Part shown: one piece after another, positions 19,134 through 32,000 of the stretch
Layout of the letters: each line of letters opens with the position of its first letter
Numbering within the stretch: the stretch's first letter is position 1
Source of the DNA: Epithemia pelagica
Taxonomy: Eukaryota; Bacillariophyta; Bacillariophyceae; Surirellales; Surirellaceae
DNA: 64,000 bases
Reading direction: 5' to 3'
NCBI GenBank assembly: GCA_946965045.2
Contig: OX337232.1
Location: forward strand, 3,162,001 to 3,226,000
The notes under the pieces: generated by a model
What the model saw: the letters and a program-made list of their open reading frames with translations, nothing else
Told to the model about the DNA's origin: nothing
Database searches by the model: none
Translations under genes and position numbers: made by a program

Positions 19134-21461
19134 TTACAGAAGAAAGATGGGTCCCAGAATGGAGAGTAACACAAGCCCCTGTGGAACCATGCTGAACCAA
19201 CTCAAGGCCACTCCTGCCGAGGAATCCAGACCATGACTCTTGCATGTGCCATTGAACGCCGGGCCTGGACCAAAGGTCCGATTAACTTGTTCCAGCTCCG
19301 TTAGCTCTTTTGCGTGCCACGAGGCGTTGCATCCAGGAATGGAAATATCATATCCACATACCCACGGCAATTTTCCCAAGACTTTTCGGCGGGGATAATA
19401 CAAGACGTAGCTGATGCACATTTCGTCACTCGATCCTTCACCAAAGCGAACCACGTCTTTTGTGTCGGTTCCGTCATTAGGGAGTAACGGGTGCGACTTG
19501 TGGATGTGGTAGTGGTGGGGGTGGGGCTGCGATAGACGCAGCGAGTTCGAATGGAATCTCCCGGATACACGTCAAACGACGGTGTACGGAAATTGGGCAC
19601 GCCCTGTTGATCAAAGTCAAAAAAGTCCAACCGAGACGAATGAAAGACTTGGCCATATCGTAGAATTTCGTTCGTCACGGCAACTCCCCGTCGATGCATG
19701 TGTGCCTTTTCGTGAAAGACATGAATGGGCTGTTGCTCCCCATCATTATTACCCGATAAGGCCATGGCCGAGCATGACGATGGACAGACAAATGTATGCT
19801 CGGAAAGGCCCGGACTCAAGGGAGTGCCACGTAAATTGGTACTGGGATCACCCGATGCCATGACCCCCATTTCAAGTTGTCGAAGCTTGGTCGAGTAATA
19901 GAAGCGCACCCCGCTGTTCTCAATCACACCACTATCCAGATTGGGATTGTCAAAGTGAACTTCCTGTAGAGAATTGTGGAGGGCGGCAACGGCAACAATA
20001 AACACACGAGCATGAGATATGACGTTCCAAGGCATTCAAATGTTCATGTTGCGCAGAACTTACAATACGTATTGATTTGTGTCCATCCTGTCCCCCAAAC
20101 TTGATTCCAACGTCATCGGGGAGGTCATAGGGATATTCTCCCACTGCCCAACCGTACATGAGCTATATCCAGGGACAGCAGAGACGCATCGTAAGAAAGG
20201 AAATTAACCTTCAGCAACAGAGCAAGAAAATGCCAGGATCGGTCTGAATTGGAGCCATGCCTCAACGTACCTCAATCATGGATGATGTTTCCGAACAATC
20301 AGTCGCATCCACGAAGTCATTAGCACCACCATACGTTGTGAAATGATGCATGTACGAACTGTACTCGTCGGTTCGCGTGACACCATCCGCCGTTCGGACA
20401 TTGAAAAAGGCTTCTGCCGCAATCACCATAAATTCGGTATCTTTAACGAGGGGAGCTTGATCGACAATATCTTGCCATGAGAGGCAAAAGTTATGATATG
20501 TGGTATCCGTGTTGTCAGGTAGCTCAAAATCAGTGCTCCTCAAAACGAAAAAACCATCCGCCTCTTGTTCCATTTTGTTGGCGAACCGTACACGCTCGTC
20601 GTGTTCTTCTTGGCCTCGATAGAATCGCACAGCTCCCCTTGTTCTGCGAGGACCATGGTACGACACACGAGGAGTGTCTCCCCAAGCGGCAATGACGCGA
20701 TGAGCGGGCAGGAGGACATTGGAATCGTTAAAAATCATGCGGTCGTGGGAATCGCCAGTGTCAATCAAACGTTTGGCTTCCACAATCATAAAATCACCAT
20801 ACATACCGGAATGAATGAGCACCCAATCCTGGCAGGGGTCGGCCAATGGAAGTCGTTGATCCAAAATATGGGCATCGGTGATTTTGAATGGGGACAATGC
20901 TTCTTGTCCCAATCTACTCCTTGCAGGTTCTTCCTCGGCTTGTTCCACTAGAAGGACATCGGATCCTCGCATTCCCCCCGCTTCACTGATTCCAAACGCC
21001 ATGAAACCTTTGGCTCGAGCAATAAGAGCGACTTCAATGGTATCTGGTTCATCGTTGTTACCGTCGGCGCCGCTGGACGAAAATCGCCAATGCAAGGCAA
21101 ATCCTTCATGCTCCATCGAACCGCTGGCATCGTCCACGGGGAAGAATTGCGAGACTGGAAATTGGCGATCGCCTCGCTCTTGTACCCATTCCAGGTATCC
21201 GTCATTGTTTGATTCCCCACCAAAGTACGTTGTCGGTTCGTTAGACTGTGGTGCAATTGTGTGCCGTAGCTGTCGATGGCTTTTATCGAATGAGGAACGG
21301 ATCCCACCAACGGAGGACATGGGCACTGCCTCACTTTTCTCGATGCACAGAGTCGTTGCAGCAGCAATGAACAAGAGAACCAGCCATGTCTTGGTCGGAC
21401 CATGCGAATGCAACCTCCGACAATGCGGATTTAGACCGACGAAGAAATCCATGTTTTGCAT
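19134..21461 (-). CDS. DOMON / copper type II ascorbate-dependent monooxygenase
   Basis: Exons 21461-20271, 20162-20064 and 19963-19134 (introns 20163-20270 and 19964-20063, both phase 0). This is a dopamine-beta-hydroxylase-like enzyme: a two-copper monooxygenase that hydroxylates a substrate with ascorbate in the secretory pathway. A signal peptide (WLVLLFIAAATTLC) precedes a DOMON domain (FALHWRFSSSG, KGFMAFGISEAGGMRGSDV). The catalytic domains show YMHHFTTYGG (CuH-site His-His), YGWAVGEYPYDLPDDVGIKFGG, a second-domain block around GVRFYYSTKLRQLEMGVM, HMHRRGVAVTNE (CuM-site His-x-His) and SSDEMCISYVLYYP (CuM Met ligand). The C terminus is hydrophobic (PQGLVLLSILGPIFLL), a TM or GPI-type signal. 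Near 19497-19537 the frame changes: either a 41-nt intron (GT at 19537, AG ending 19497) that restores frame, or a one-base deletion. The start is ambiguous: 21461 follows a good acceptor, so an upstream exon is possible. Confidence 0.8.
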
Positions 21462-22034
21462 CTGTAAGAGATGCCTAGCTTCCGCTGTATATGGCACGAC
21501 GAGAGACATGAGTCGTCTCGAGAGATAAAATGAGCCGCCAGAACACACAACAAACAAAATGGCGTTGTCGACCGACGGTTCTCACCGCGCTCAACTTATG
21601 CCCACAAAATGCGGGGCTTATCAGACTTACTTGACAACGTGTATCTTTCAGTCACAGTTCCTTTCTTGTCGGTGGTTTATTCCCGACATAAACTGTCGTC
21701 TGTCATGCGACAGGATGTTACGCGAATCAGTGGATGAATGCGGGACTACTCTTTCGTACCCTGGTATGTTCCGTAGCATGATAGATACTCTTAGCCTTAT
21801 TAATAACGAATACTTCGACCTAGTAGAGGGGTTCACGATGGGACTCCATCAGACCGTGCCCATACGGTCTCTCTCGCCCATTCCTATTTGTTGTCTCCGA
21901 ATCAGATGCCGAACAGCAAAAGCCGTAGCAGCCGAACAAGAACGACGGTGCAAACGATACGCATCTCGCGCAAGTAGCATCATAACATTACATGCGCATA
22001 TTATTTCCCCCTTGTTGGTCGTGTCGTCGAGACT
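21462..22034. other. Intergenic between two minus-strand genes
   Basis: Holds the presumed promoter (and perhaps a first exon) of the copper monooxygenase and the 3' UTR of the cyclase gene. ctcttacag directly before ATG 21461 on the minus strand looks like a splice acceptor. Nothing else is seen. Confidence 0.4.
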
Positions 22035-25000
22035 TTACTTTGTTTTGGGTGTCGGCGGTGGAGACCCTCCCTTTTGGGTTTGTCGAGCCGCCGCATCCAT
22101 ACTAGCCTTCATTTCTCGTGCAATTTCTTGTCCCTTGTTTTCCCATTCCAATCGATTTTCGTAGGCACAATCCAACATTTCTTGGCAACACACACCAAAC
22201 ACGTGACAATCATTCAACTTCTTGGCCAAGGGAATAATGTAATTGTCGAAAAACCACAATTCGCCTTGATACCATCGTTCCGAGGGATCGGACGCGACAC
22301 GACCCTCCTTGTAGGCGCCGTACCTTTCTTGGAACAAGTTGCGATTCCACTTTTGATAAATGGTCCAATGCTGCATCGTATGACTGACATCGGATGCCTG
22401 AATCAAGTGTTCCAAGACAATCGTGGCCTTGCGATGGAGAGCATCGGGATCGTTGCTTTGAGCCGATTCAGAAAAGGCCAATTCCCATCGTCTGTCACGC
22501 ATGGCCTTGAGTTCGGGATCAAAGACATCAGTGGCCATGACGGCATTGACAACCAACTGGCGGAATCGTTCCAATTCTTGCTGAGAGGTAAACAAGAAGG
22601 AGCGCAATTCGCCATAAACTGGATCGAACAGTACGGACCAGGCGGCATCCACCGAGTTTTGTTCGGCCGCACTCTTGTTGTGGTACCGAACGGCCATGGC
22701 ATGATCTTCTTGAGCCAATTGACTGTTGGACACACCGGGATGTTCCACATCATGAATCAAGGCTGAGAAAATCATGGCCACTTCGGTGAGGGGATCAGAA
22801 CCCAATCCAAAGGAATGGAAATAAATTTCTTGTTGAGACAGAGTATGACTGTGTGTGGTAATGCGTTGCAAAAGTTTCTTGGTGGACATGGTCACATGAC
22901 AGGCATGGGCAAAGTTGTGAAAGGCATTGGGACGGTACATGAGAGCAATGGTGGAAATATAGGCTCGTAGTTGTTGGACCACCACAGGAGGCAACTCCAT
23001 GTCACTGGGATCCACTTCGACACTTTTCTTTTGAAAGGAGGGCAAATCAATCGATTCCACCACCTCTTCACGAGGGAACGTGGTGGCACCAGTCGAAAGA
23101 GACAATGCCGACCCTCCCGTCATGTCGGCATTTGCAGAATTAGAATCACGGAGCGCTTGACGATGTGCACTCAGTTTGCGGAACAAGCCTTCCAAGACGG
23201 ACACACTCCAATCCACCAATCGCCCATCGACTGACGACGGGAAGTCATCTTCGAGCGCTGCTTGAGCTGATGGATACATGGAACTTTCCACAATCGGATC
23301 AGGTGAATCGGCGCCCGTCGTAATGTCATTTTCTTCCGACACTTCTGATGCACGACTCTGGGGATGTCCTTTGGGTTCTACCCAATAAGTTTGCATCAAT
23401 CCCTTACCCTTGACATCCACCAATTCTTCCCGTTTTGTTAACCACGCCCCTTTGCCGGCGGCAATCAAGAGCTCTGCCGTCTTTTGTGAAATTTGAATGC
23501 GATTGGGAGTCCCATTGCTGTGCAGAGGTTGGTTCGAGAAAGAAAACGAAATGAGCACCATATCGATACATTCAGGAGAGGAACCATATGTATACCACCT
23601 CATCAATGACTTGAACTCACCTTTCCATACGCGCCGCTGTATTAACAGTATCCCCAAACAATTGGAATCGACTCTTTTGTCCTCGAAGGACTCCCGCCGT
23701 GACACTTCCCGAATTCAATCCACAGCGCAAGGTCAGGTCACTCGTGCCTGGTCCCAAGGTGAGTTCCAATTCGGTGGTTAACTGATTGGTCACTTGTCGA
23801 ATTTCTCCCGCAAACCGACACATGACAACGGCATGATGTTTGCGGGGAGTGGGAACTCCTGCCACGGCCACATAGCAATCTCCTACCGTTTCTACCTTGA
23901 AGACACCCCGACGTTCGCCAATCTTATCAAAGGCACCGTACAAGGTTTCCAAAAGAGTAAACACTTGAGTCGGTTCGCGACTCGAGGACCAGGCTGTAAA
24001 ACCCGACAAGTCCGCAAACAGAATGGTCTGGTAAACAGGAAATGAGAAAAGGTTTAGTAGGCAGTCCATGAAATGGCAGCGAGTCCGCCATCTAGCGAGT
24101 CGTCCTTACCGCTTCCGGAAAGAGATCGGCCAATGGTTGACCATTGAGTTGTGTGTCATCTCCATGAGTGGCATCATACGATGTCATGGTCAAGGGATTT
24201 CGTTCGCTACTATTTCCCGACTGGTTGTGTTTGTTGCTATTGTGGTTGTTGCCTGGATGTTGTTCCTGTTGTTCTTGTTGTTTCATAAGGCGATCTCGAA
24301 AGGTGGAGGGGAAGAGCGACGACACAATGGCATTGCTTCGGACGGCCGAGGACATGACCACACGTTGTCGTTTTTCGACACAAAAATCGTACACGACAAA
24401 GACGGCCGACGTGACAATGAAAATCAAACCCACCACCACGGTAATCACAATCGGTTGGGAGGTCAAGTAGGAATCTTCCATGGTCGAACTGGGATAAATG
24501 CGAATGGTAAAAGGACAGACATCTTCGTTAATGGGAATACCACTGTATTGTGATCCACGAGGAGAATAGGAATCCAAGTCATGAATCGAGGACGATTGTT
24601 CCATGTAGTCAAAGCGGGTTTCGTGATGATCGCCCGTTCCCATATACTTGACGGTAGGACCGTTAATCTGTGGTCCCGAGCAAACAAGGCAAAAGGAACC
24701 AAAGAGGAATGCGTGAGTACTACCTGTCGTCCATCTGGATTTGGAGCAGGCCAGTGCATTCACGTTGGTCCACATGCCAACACAATTTCACTCTCACAAG
24801 GACTACCACCACCTACCTCATAGGTAAAAGAGGGATTGCAGGGACTATCAAAGACGGTGACCATCCCATTGGATCCCTCGGGCAAAATACCCCTGATCAA
24901 ATCTCTCCAATAAATGGGCGCCGTCAAAAAGCCACCCAATTGATGATCGGCGGGATTGTACGTGTCGGGATCTTTCATCAAGTGAATCCGAGACGACCCA

Positions 25001-26683
25001 TGCGCCAAGATGGGATAATGCACATCACTCATGGGTTCTCGTGGTTCTTCTCCCGTCGTGATAAAGGCCTGGAACCATTCGGCATCGTATTCAATTTGTT
25101 CCAAACTTTCCAAATCGTCTGGATAGGCAATCATGTAGGCATCGGTCAAACTAACCTTGTGCGTTTCCCGAACCGCCACGGCACTTTCATTGTATACGAC
25201 CGACAACAAATCCCTGTGGATCAATGTATATACATAGGAATCGTATGGTAAAAGAGAAACGGAGGATGGTCATTTGTTGCAGATTTTGGCCGAATGGATC
25301 GGTTATTATCCACAAATGGATCGTGGAGGAGAATAGATAGCAGGGGTAGCAAAGAGGGGGTTGGGTAGCGGGGAGCGAAAAGGAGGTTTCGTGCGTGGGG
25401 TAGCAGGGGTAGTATATAGAGAAGAACACAGAGAGTTTTGGTTGAGAGAGACGGCGACACTCTCTTTTGTGGACGCTGTTGTATCTCCACTCGAGCCGCA
25501 AGCACGACATTGCATTGACACGTACCAATTGTAGGCTGGTTCCGACGGTGTGGCCACCACGGGAGAAATGTGCCACATGGGCATGAACGGTCCGGGATCA
25601 CTGGGATCCAACCCTACCGTTCCCCATTCACTTTCATTCTTGTCAAATTCACTGCAACCACAACAACCACAACAAAAGTGAGAGAGTGAGCAAAAAAGTA
25701 TCTTCAAGCCTGGACAATGTCCAACTCCAGAGTCGTTCTAGACACAGACACACACCCATGTCACACTGGAACGAACGTACCTGTAATCCCAAATGACATT
25801 CCAGGTGGGGACATTGACGGCATCGGTAAAGATTCCTTCGAGTTGTTGGACGCGAATGGTTTCATCGACCCAGTGTCGTCCATGTTGGGCACAATAGTCT
25901 TGCCATTCCTGACGTTGATGAGATTCGACATTGGCATAAATATTCAAATACAAGGCATTGGTCAAACTTCGCGTCTTTTCGGCCCGCACGGCAAAGTCGG
26001 GAATCTGAAACAAGACAAGAGAATAGCAGAATAGAACGTAGGAGTGGTTGTAGGTGATTCGATACACAATGTCAAGATTCAAGTCAATCCAAATACGCAA
26101 CAAGGAGAAACATGTTGAATGTGAGAAACGAGGAACAACGACGAAAAGGATAACCACTGCAAGCTTTGTTCCTCGATTCCTCTTTCTTCTACAAACGTAC
26201 CGTCACAAAGGGCCAGGTTTGATTGGTTTTTTTTGCTTCCGACACCATGTTCACAACCAAGGCATCGAGTCCGCCCAGAGTCAAATCCAAACTCAAGCCC
26301 AAACTGGCCAAGATTTTGTCGGCATTTTCATAAAATTGTTGTTCAAAGGAATCTTGTTCGGAATTGCGCAACGCATAAAAGACCAAGACTGCCACGGCCG
26401 TCATGCTACACAACAAGACACCAAAGACGAGCATGCGGACGCCACAGACGGCCTTGGTTTCGCGTTTGGCAATGGCCGGATTGGCCGTATCCTTGTTCTC
26501 GTTGCCTTCTGGATGGGGATGAACCGAAGAATCTCGCATGGTATCATCCAACATGCCCGCACTGGGATCTTCGTCTTGGTAATTGCTTGATGACAAGCTG
26601 AGAACGTCGTCGTCGTTGTTGTTGGCGTTTGCACCGTTTGTGGTTCCAGCACCCATTCGGGCACGTCGCAACATGCCCATCAT
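22035..26683 (-). CDS. Receptor nucleotidyl cyclase fused to cyclic-nucleotide phosphodiesterase
   Basis: Seven exons (26683-26201, 26004-25781, 25651-25526, 25213-24817, 24667-24110, 24027-23621, 23517-22035) give 1225 residues in one continuous frame. A cytosolic N terminus is followed by TM1 (MLVFGVLLCSMTAVAVLVFYAL), an extracellular sensor region starting WPFVTIPDFAVRA, and TM2 (PIVITVVVGLIFIVTSAVFVVY). Next comes a class III cyclase domain: TILFADLSGFTAW with metal-binding Asp, KVETVGDCYVAV with the second Asp and a Glu as in guanylate cyclases, and RFQLFGDTVNTAARM with the Asn/Arg transition-state residues. The C terminus is a PDEase I HD-type domain with HNFAHACHV and HDVEHPGVSN plus MATDVFD. 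The protein should both make and degrade a cyclic nucleotide at a membrane in response to an outside signal. Purine preference is unresolved, since the second specificity position is Gln. Confidence 0.9.
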
Positions 26684-29046
26684 GATTCCAAACAAAACGT
26701 TATTGTTGTTTTACCGCTTTCTTTCTTCTTCTCTGGTGCTCGTTTCTTTGACCAGAAGAGTCTTGCTGGGGGGAACTGGTTGGTTGTATGTGAGAAAGAG
26801 AGAGTGTTCCGATCTCTGCGGTAGGAGGGCGATTGCCAAAAAAATGTTGTGGGCCCGCCTCTATTCGTAGAGCTAATTGAGAGACTTGTTGGGCGCGTTG
26901 TTGTCTTTGGCCGCCCAAACCGCTTCCTCTAGACGGGACGACGTTGTATTGTATGTCATTGGGCGTGTGCTGAATTGATGGGGAATATCTCTTCGGTCGG
27001 ATTGTTTTGCCTCTTCGGAAGATGCGACGAAAAAAAGGGACGAGAGGTGATTGTTGCAAAGGTGTTGTGTGTGTGATATTTTATTTGGTTGGAGCTAATG
27101 GGCTGTTGTGAGTGTTATGTAACCTTATTATCTTGACCCTGTTTGTGCCGATGACACTCGACTGGATCAATGGGTTTTCTGTTGGGTCTTTCGAACGTCA
27201 ATTTCCGTCAAACATCGTGATGTGTCAACATGGTGGTCATTGACAAAGGAGTAGCTTATACTTACACCCTGTAACCCCCCTTAGCTAGTTAGAGCTAAAG
27301 GACTCTCTAGTAGCTAGAGGTAGGCAGGAGTACTACTTTCTCTTCTAGAGTAGCTAGAGAGCTAGGAGTACGACGTACGACAACAAGCTGACCAAGTTAT
27401 CTTGACCTGTCAGTCATGTTTCGTCACGTCCCATAGTCTTTGGGTGCGATGGTGACTGTCCATTCGAAGATTGATGGTTGGGCGATGTCTCTGGTGACAC
27501 ATTGTAGAGTAAATATGGATAGGTGTACATCAGACAGTACACACTACACACAATAGAAATTAAAAGGAAGTGAGTTGATCAAATATGAAATATTAGCATG
27601 GTCGGGTACGGGGGATATAGCTGGATGGGAGGTTCCCCCGCACCTCCCCAAAGTTAGTAATGATGAATTATGGTCCCAATACGGATACTCCATCATTGCC
27701 CATGAACGCACACAAGAATGAAACCCGTTCAGATTTATAGAAAAAGAGTCCCTTGATACCACTCTACTTCTCCACACAGATCAACGCAGTAGACGTGTGG
27801 CGCCAGGGCGCTTTCTCCTTGACCTTGTCGGGGAACGAAACACAATTGCCGATATGAATTATGAATACGCGTATGGTCCCTCTCGAATATTGATTTCGGA
27901 AAGAGAGAGTGAGGGAGATCTCCCTCCATGCATTTCCCGACTAGCTCAGGCGCTTTTGGTCTGTTGTAATTGGAATTGTCGCGGATCGCGAATCCAACTC
28001 AGAGACGACTCACCACCATCCAGTGTAAATTACTATTACTTTGCCAGAGTGGAGCTACTCCATTGTCTTGTCGCCGCGAAATGGGTGACATCACCTACCA
28101 GTATCGTGTTCTCTCCCCCCGCGCCTTGTCGAGAGGGGGGCTAGCCATCGAAACCAGTATGTCCCTCGGCAATTGCAGGTCGTCGTTGTTGTTGTCGTTC
28201 AATCATGGCACCTTGGTAGAAACGCAATAAAAGTAGCAGAGATTCTCCTAGGAAATTCGTGGTACGTGTCTCAAATTTTCTTACTGGGACATGTTTGATT
28301 TGTCTTTCTTTCTCCCTCGGCCCCTTTCTGGACAAACAACTCCAACGAATTGGGCGTGGCTGCCATCCACAACATGCATTTGAGAATATAGACTCCGAAT
28401 TGCCATTAAGTTGCAATCCATGCTGGAGGCGAATGCTACCCCCAACAAACTAGAAAACTGATGCCCATGCTCCCCCTACATTTGCATTAGGCCTTTTCCT
28501 CATTCCCCCAAACCTTGGATGGAGTGGTGGTTGGGTAACTCTCGTCTACATAGTGTACGATTGGTTGGGCGCATATGAAAGAATGGACAATATTACGGTA
28601 AAAAATAGTGGAACGCCCATAAATACGTCGAAAAAGGAGGATCCTATTGTTCCGGGACAACTCTCTCGTTTGTTTCTGCTTCATCTGGGGTCTGGGGAGA
28701 AAGATGATACTACTTCCTACTACCCTCTACTAGTACTAGCCGTGTGAGTGTGAGTAATGAAAACAACAAACCAATGCGCCCCCACGCTGCTTGTCTTTTG
28801 TGAGGGAGAGTCTGGTGTCTGTCGTTCTCGCTGGCCGGGGCCTCAGAAATACATGGCAGATACATGATTGGGTTAGAAATTTCACAAGACATAGACAAGA
28901 CAGCAAAATACTTAACGAAAACTCACACAAGACATGTCTTCTCTTACCTGTAGACATCGCGCGCCACGCGCAAAAAGCCACGGAATCTTGTCGACTTCCC
29001 CACAAAAAGATGAAAACGACGAGGAGTTCCGCTCCAACACGATTCC
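26684..29046. other. Long intergenic region, no gene supported
   Basis: Upstream of the cyclase start (minus) and of the transposase-like ORF (plus). Positions 27280-27378 are a dense set of ctagagtagctagagagctaggagtac-type words with dyad character. Positions 28706-28741 repeat the same style (ctactaccctctactagtactag). Short ORFs here show no family resemblance. Confidence 0.45.
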
Positions 29047-32000
29047 ATGCCAATGAGACCGGTCGCGGTTACCGTGGCCCAGGACATGGACAATGGTGTC
29101 CATGTTTCTGGAAGGACAATGGGCAGAGAGACGATGACTGGCACAGAGGATGACTCTCCACCACCTCCAGCACCAAGGGTGGTGCTGCACAACCCATACA
29201 AAAGGAAACCCAGTGAACAGGAGGGCATGGGTTGCCAAAGCCAACGACGAAACAACCAAACAAAACGGGCAAAATCGTTAGCACAACACCAAACAAAGTC
29301 AACAAAGAAGAAGAAGGAAGCAAGAAGACTGAACCAACTCACCCTGGAGAAGAAGAAGGCATTTGAGGAAGACAGGGACTGCAGAATCTGTTCTGCCAAG
29401 CATCTGGGCATCAAGCCCCCCAAACGATCTCACCACGAGTTTTGCACCAAGAACACAAAGACCAAGGGCATCCCTGATCATCTGGTGGAAGCATTGAGAG
29501 AGGAAGAAAGGCTGAAGAAGGAGGCAACAAGGGAGGTGACCTTCAAGCCCATCATCATGAGCCAAGAGGAATTCAACCTCTTCTTCCAACTCAACAATAA
29601 AGCAGTTTGTGATGCTTCAAACGAAGCCACAACCATAACGGCGGCGGATATTGAGATTTCAAGTAAACGGGGAGGAAGAAAGAACTGTGTTGCGCGCACG
29701 GACGCTCTCATCAATAACAAAGTTTTGTCTTCGGTTGGGTCGGCGGAGTATGTCTTTATGAAATCGGTACTCAACAAATATAAAGAAATCACGCCAGACA
29801 GTTCGATTACATGTCCGAAGATGATTTTCGCGCTGGCCAAGACAATCGCTGAAACTTGTTTAGAGAAGAAGCATGACCTGTCGTCACTTAAGGCATACAT
29901 GCGCAACATGGAGTTCTGTGTGCCCGACGTGCGTGACAACAACAATGCCCTGTGGGACTCAATAGTAGGGTGCAAATTATACATTGTGGATTGGGGGCTA
30001 TTTCTACCGGAAGAATTTAAAAATATTGGGCTCAAGTGTCCGAAGTGTAAGACTTGTACACTAAAAAGAGACCGCACAAACCTGTCCAGGAGTAAGAGTT
30101 TGTTCCCGATTTTTAATCTTGATGGTGCTCCACACTACGCCCTGGTCACGAACTACTACTGCCCGGAGTGCAAGGTGACGCATGCCGGCAACGACGGCGC
30201 ACTTCTGAACATGATGCCCTCACATTTTCAGAAATGGTACCCAGTCAAGGCAAAGTGGGCTCGAGGTGCGCAGCACTTGGATGTCATCTCTACAACCATG
30301 ATTGAGGAGTTGATGATCACCCATGGGAATGGGGATCTCGTCAGTGACCTCATATATGCTGCAATCAATCGTGATTATAGAGACAGGGTGACTAACTATA
30401 TGTCCTTTTGTGACTCTACACATCAGAGGGCCCACGACTATCCAGAGAAAGATGGAGAATGGTTGACCAGGTTCCCTCCATTGGGCGAAACCATCCGAAA
30501 AGCCTATCTAGAGGCCAGCCAGAGCACCTGGAATCCGTGGAGATTGAGTGACAAAGACAGGCACACGCACGAAATACAAGCAGTCAAATGCTCGACAAGC
30601 TTTGCTCAAGATCATACTTTCCAAGTTGTGAAAAATTATCCCAAAAGGATACAAGCCGAGGCCCTGTTTGATTGTTGTAATGAACATGGGGAAGTGCTCT
30701 TGGCTATTCTTGTCAAAACTACAGAAACCAAGCATTTCTCACATGCCGCAACCCAACTGGCCAAGCGACCAGGATTCCAACCATCTATCGTGTATTCGGA
30801 CACCTTCCCGCACAAAAAAGGCTATTGGGAGGAATTGTTGGATAAAGGCAAAGAAGGGAATAATGTCCAAGGTAGACTGGGCCTGTTCCATTTCATTCGC
30901 CGAATCACTAAGACCATGCGTCCGAGTCACATAGACTATGGTGATGCAATGCGTGACCTCCTCGACTGTCTATACGAGTATGACGACGGCGACTTTGGCA
31001 GACTCGTGACAGCCCTAAAGAATGGAGAAATGTCGGCAACAGGTGAGAAGTACAGTGACAAAGGCATTGCAGAGATGCGCCAAACAAAAACCTTTCGACA
31101 AAGGTAGTAGAACTCTCACCGAAAATCATCGGTTAGGTTCGGCACCTCATCGGTTAGTCGAGTCCCGTGGCTTCAAACATCACCTACATCACCTACATCC
31201 ACACTACATACCTAGCTTTGCGCTAGCTCAACCTATATTTCGGTCGCATATACCAAAAAGTGAGAACAGATTGACGAACGTGCTATCAAGACTCAACTTT
31301 GGTCTTGATATCCTATCAACGGACGATCATCCGTTGAACATCCGAGCCTGACCTATGCCCTAAGCGTGCGCGCCCAAATTCGTCAAGATGCGCGCAAGAA
31401 CTATCCGAGCGTGGCGATCATGTATCCGACCCAACGGTCTAAGTACACAAGGCACGAATCACGATCACGCGAGACCATATCATCGTTCCCACTATTTCAA
31501 GATTGCAAACAAGGACGCGCCAACAAAACTACATATACCAACTTTAGCCAAGAATCCTTGAGGCTGTATATGATATACAAGCACATATACATGTTATATA
31601 CCTCACATACATCAACTCCAACCATTCCAGACCTATCACCGCCAAGAACCTATTTCACACGATCGACAACAAGAATGGAAATCTCACACACCAAACCTAG
31701 TAGTAAGCTCACAATCATTAACATTACCATATCATCACGTCTTCAGTGTCCTGACTATCCCTACGATAGAACCCTTGGGTTTCCTTTGTTCTCTGACCCG
31801 TGGAGAACTTTGGTATCAGTTGGTAATCGATTGTGGCTCTTCTAGAGCGTGTACTGACGGAATTCTACTAAAAGGTATGGAAAGTACTTACGGAAGAAGA
31901 TTCGGGGGAAACAGGCCATCACAACAAAACTAGAAGAATGGAAAACCAAGTACAAGGTGAGAGCTTCCGAGGGTTCGAGTCCAGCACGAGGGAGGCTTGA

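Noticed and set aside
27930-28020. A possible tRNA-like segment (cgactagctcaggcgc with gcgaatccaactc)
   Set aside because: No acceptor stem or anticodon arm could be drawn; the resemblance is limited to A-box- and B-box-like words.
31366-31845. Open frame of 159 codons inside the 771-nt intron
   Set aside because: The flanking exons join in frame across it into a coherent protein; its own sequence shows no domain.
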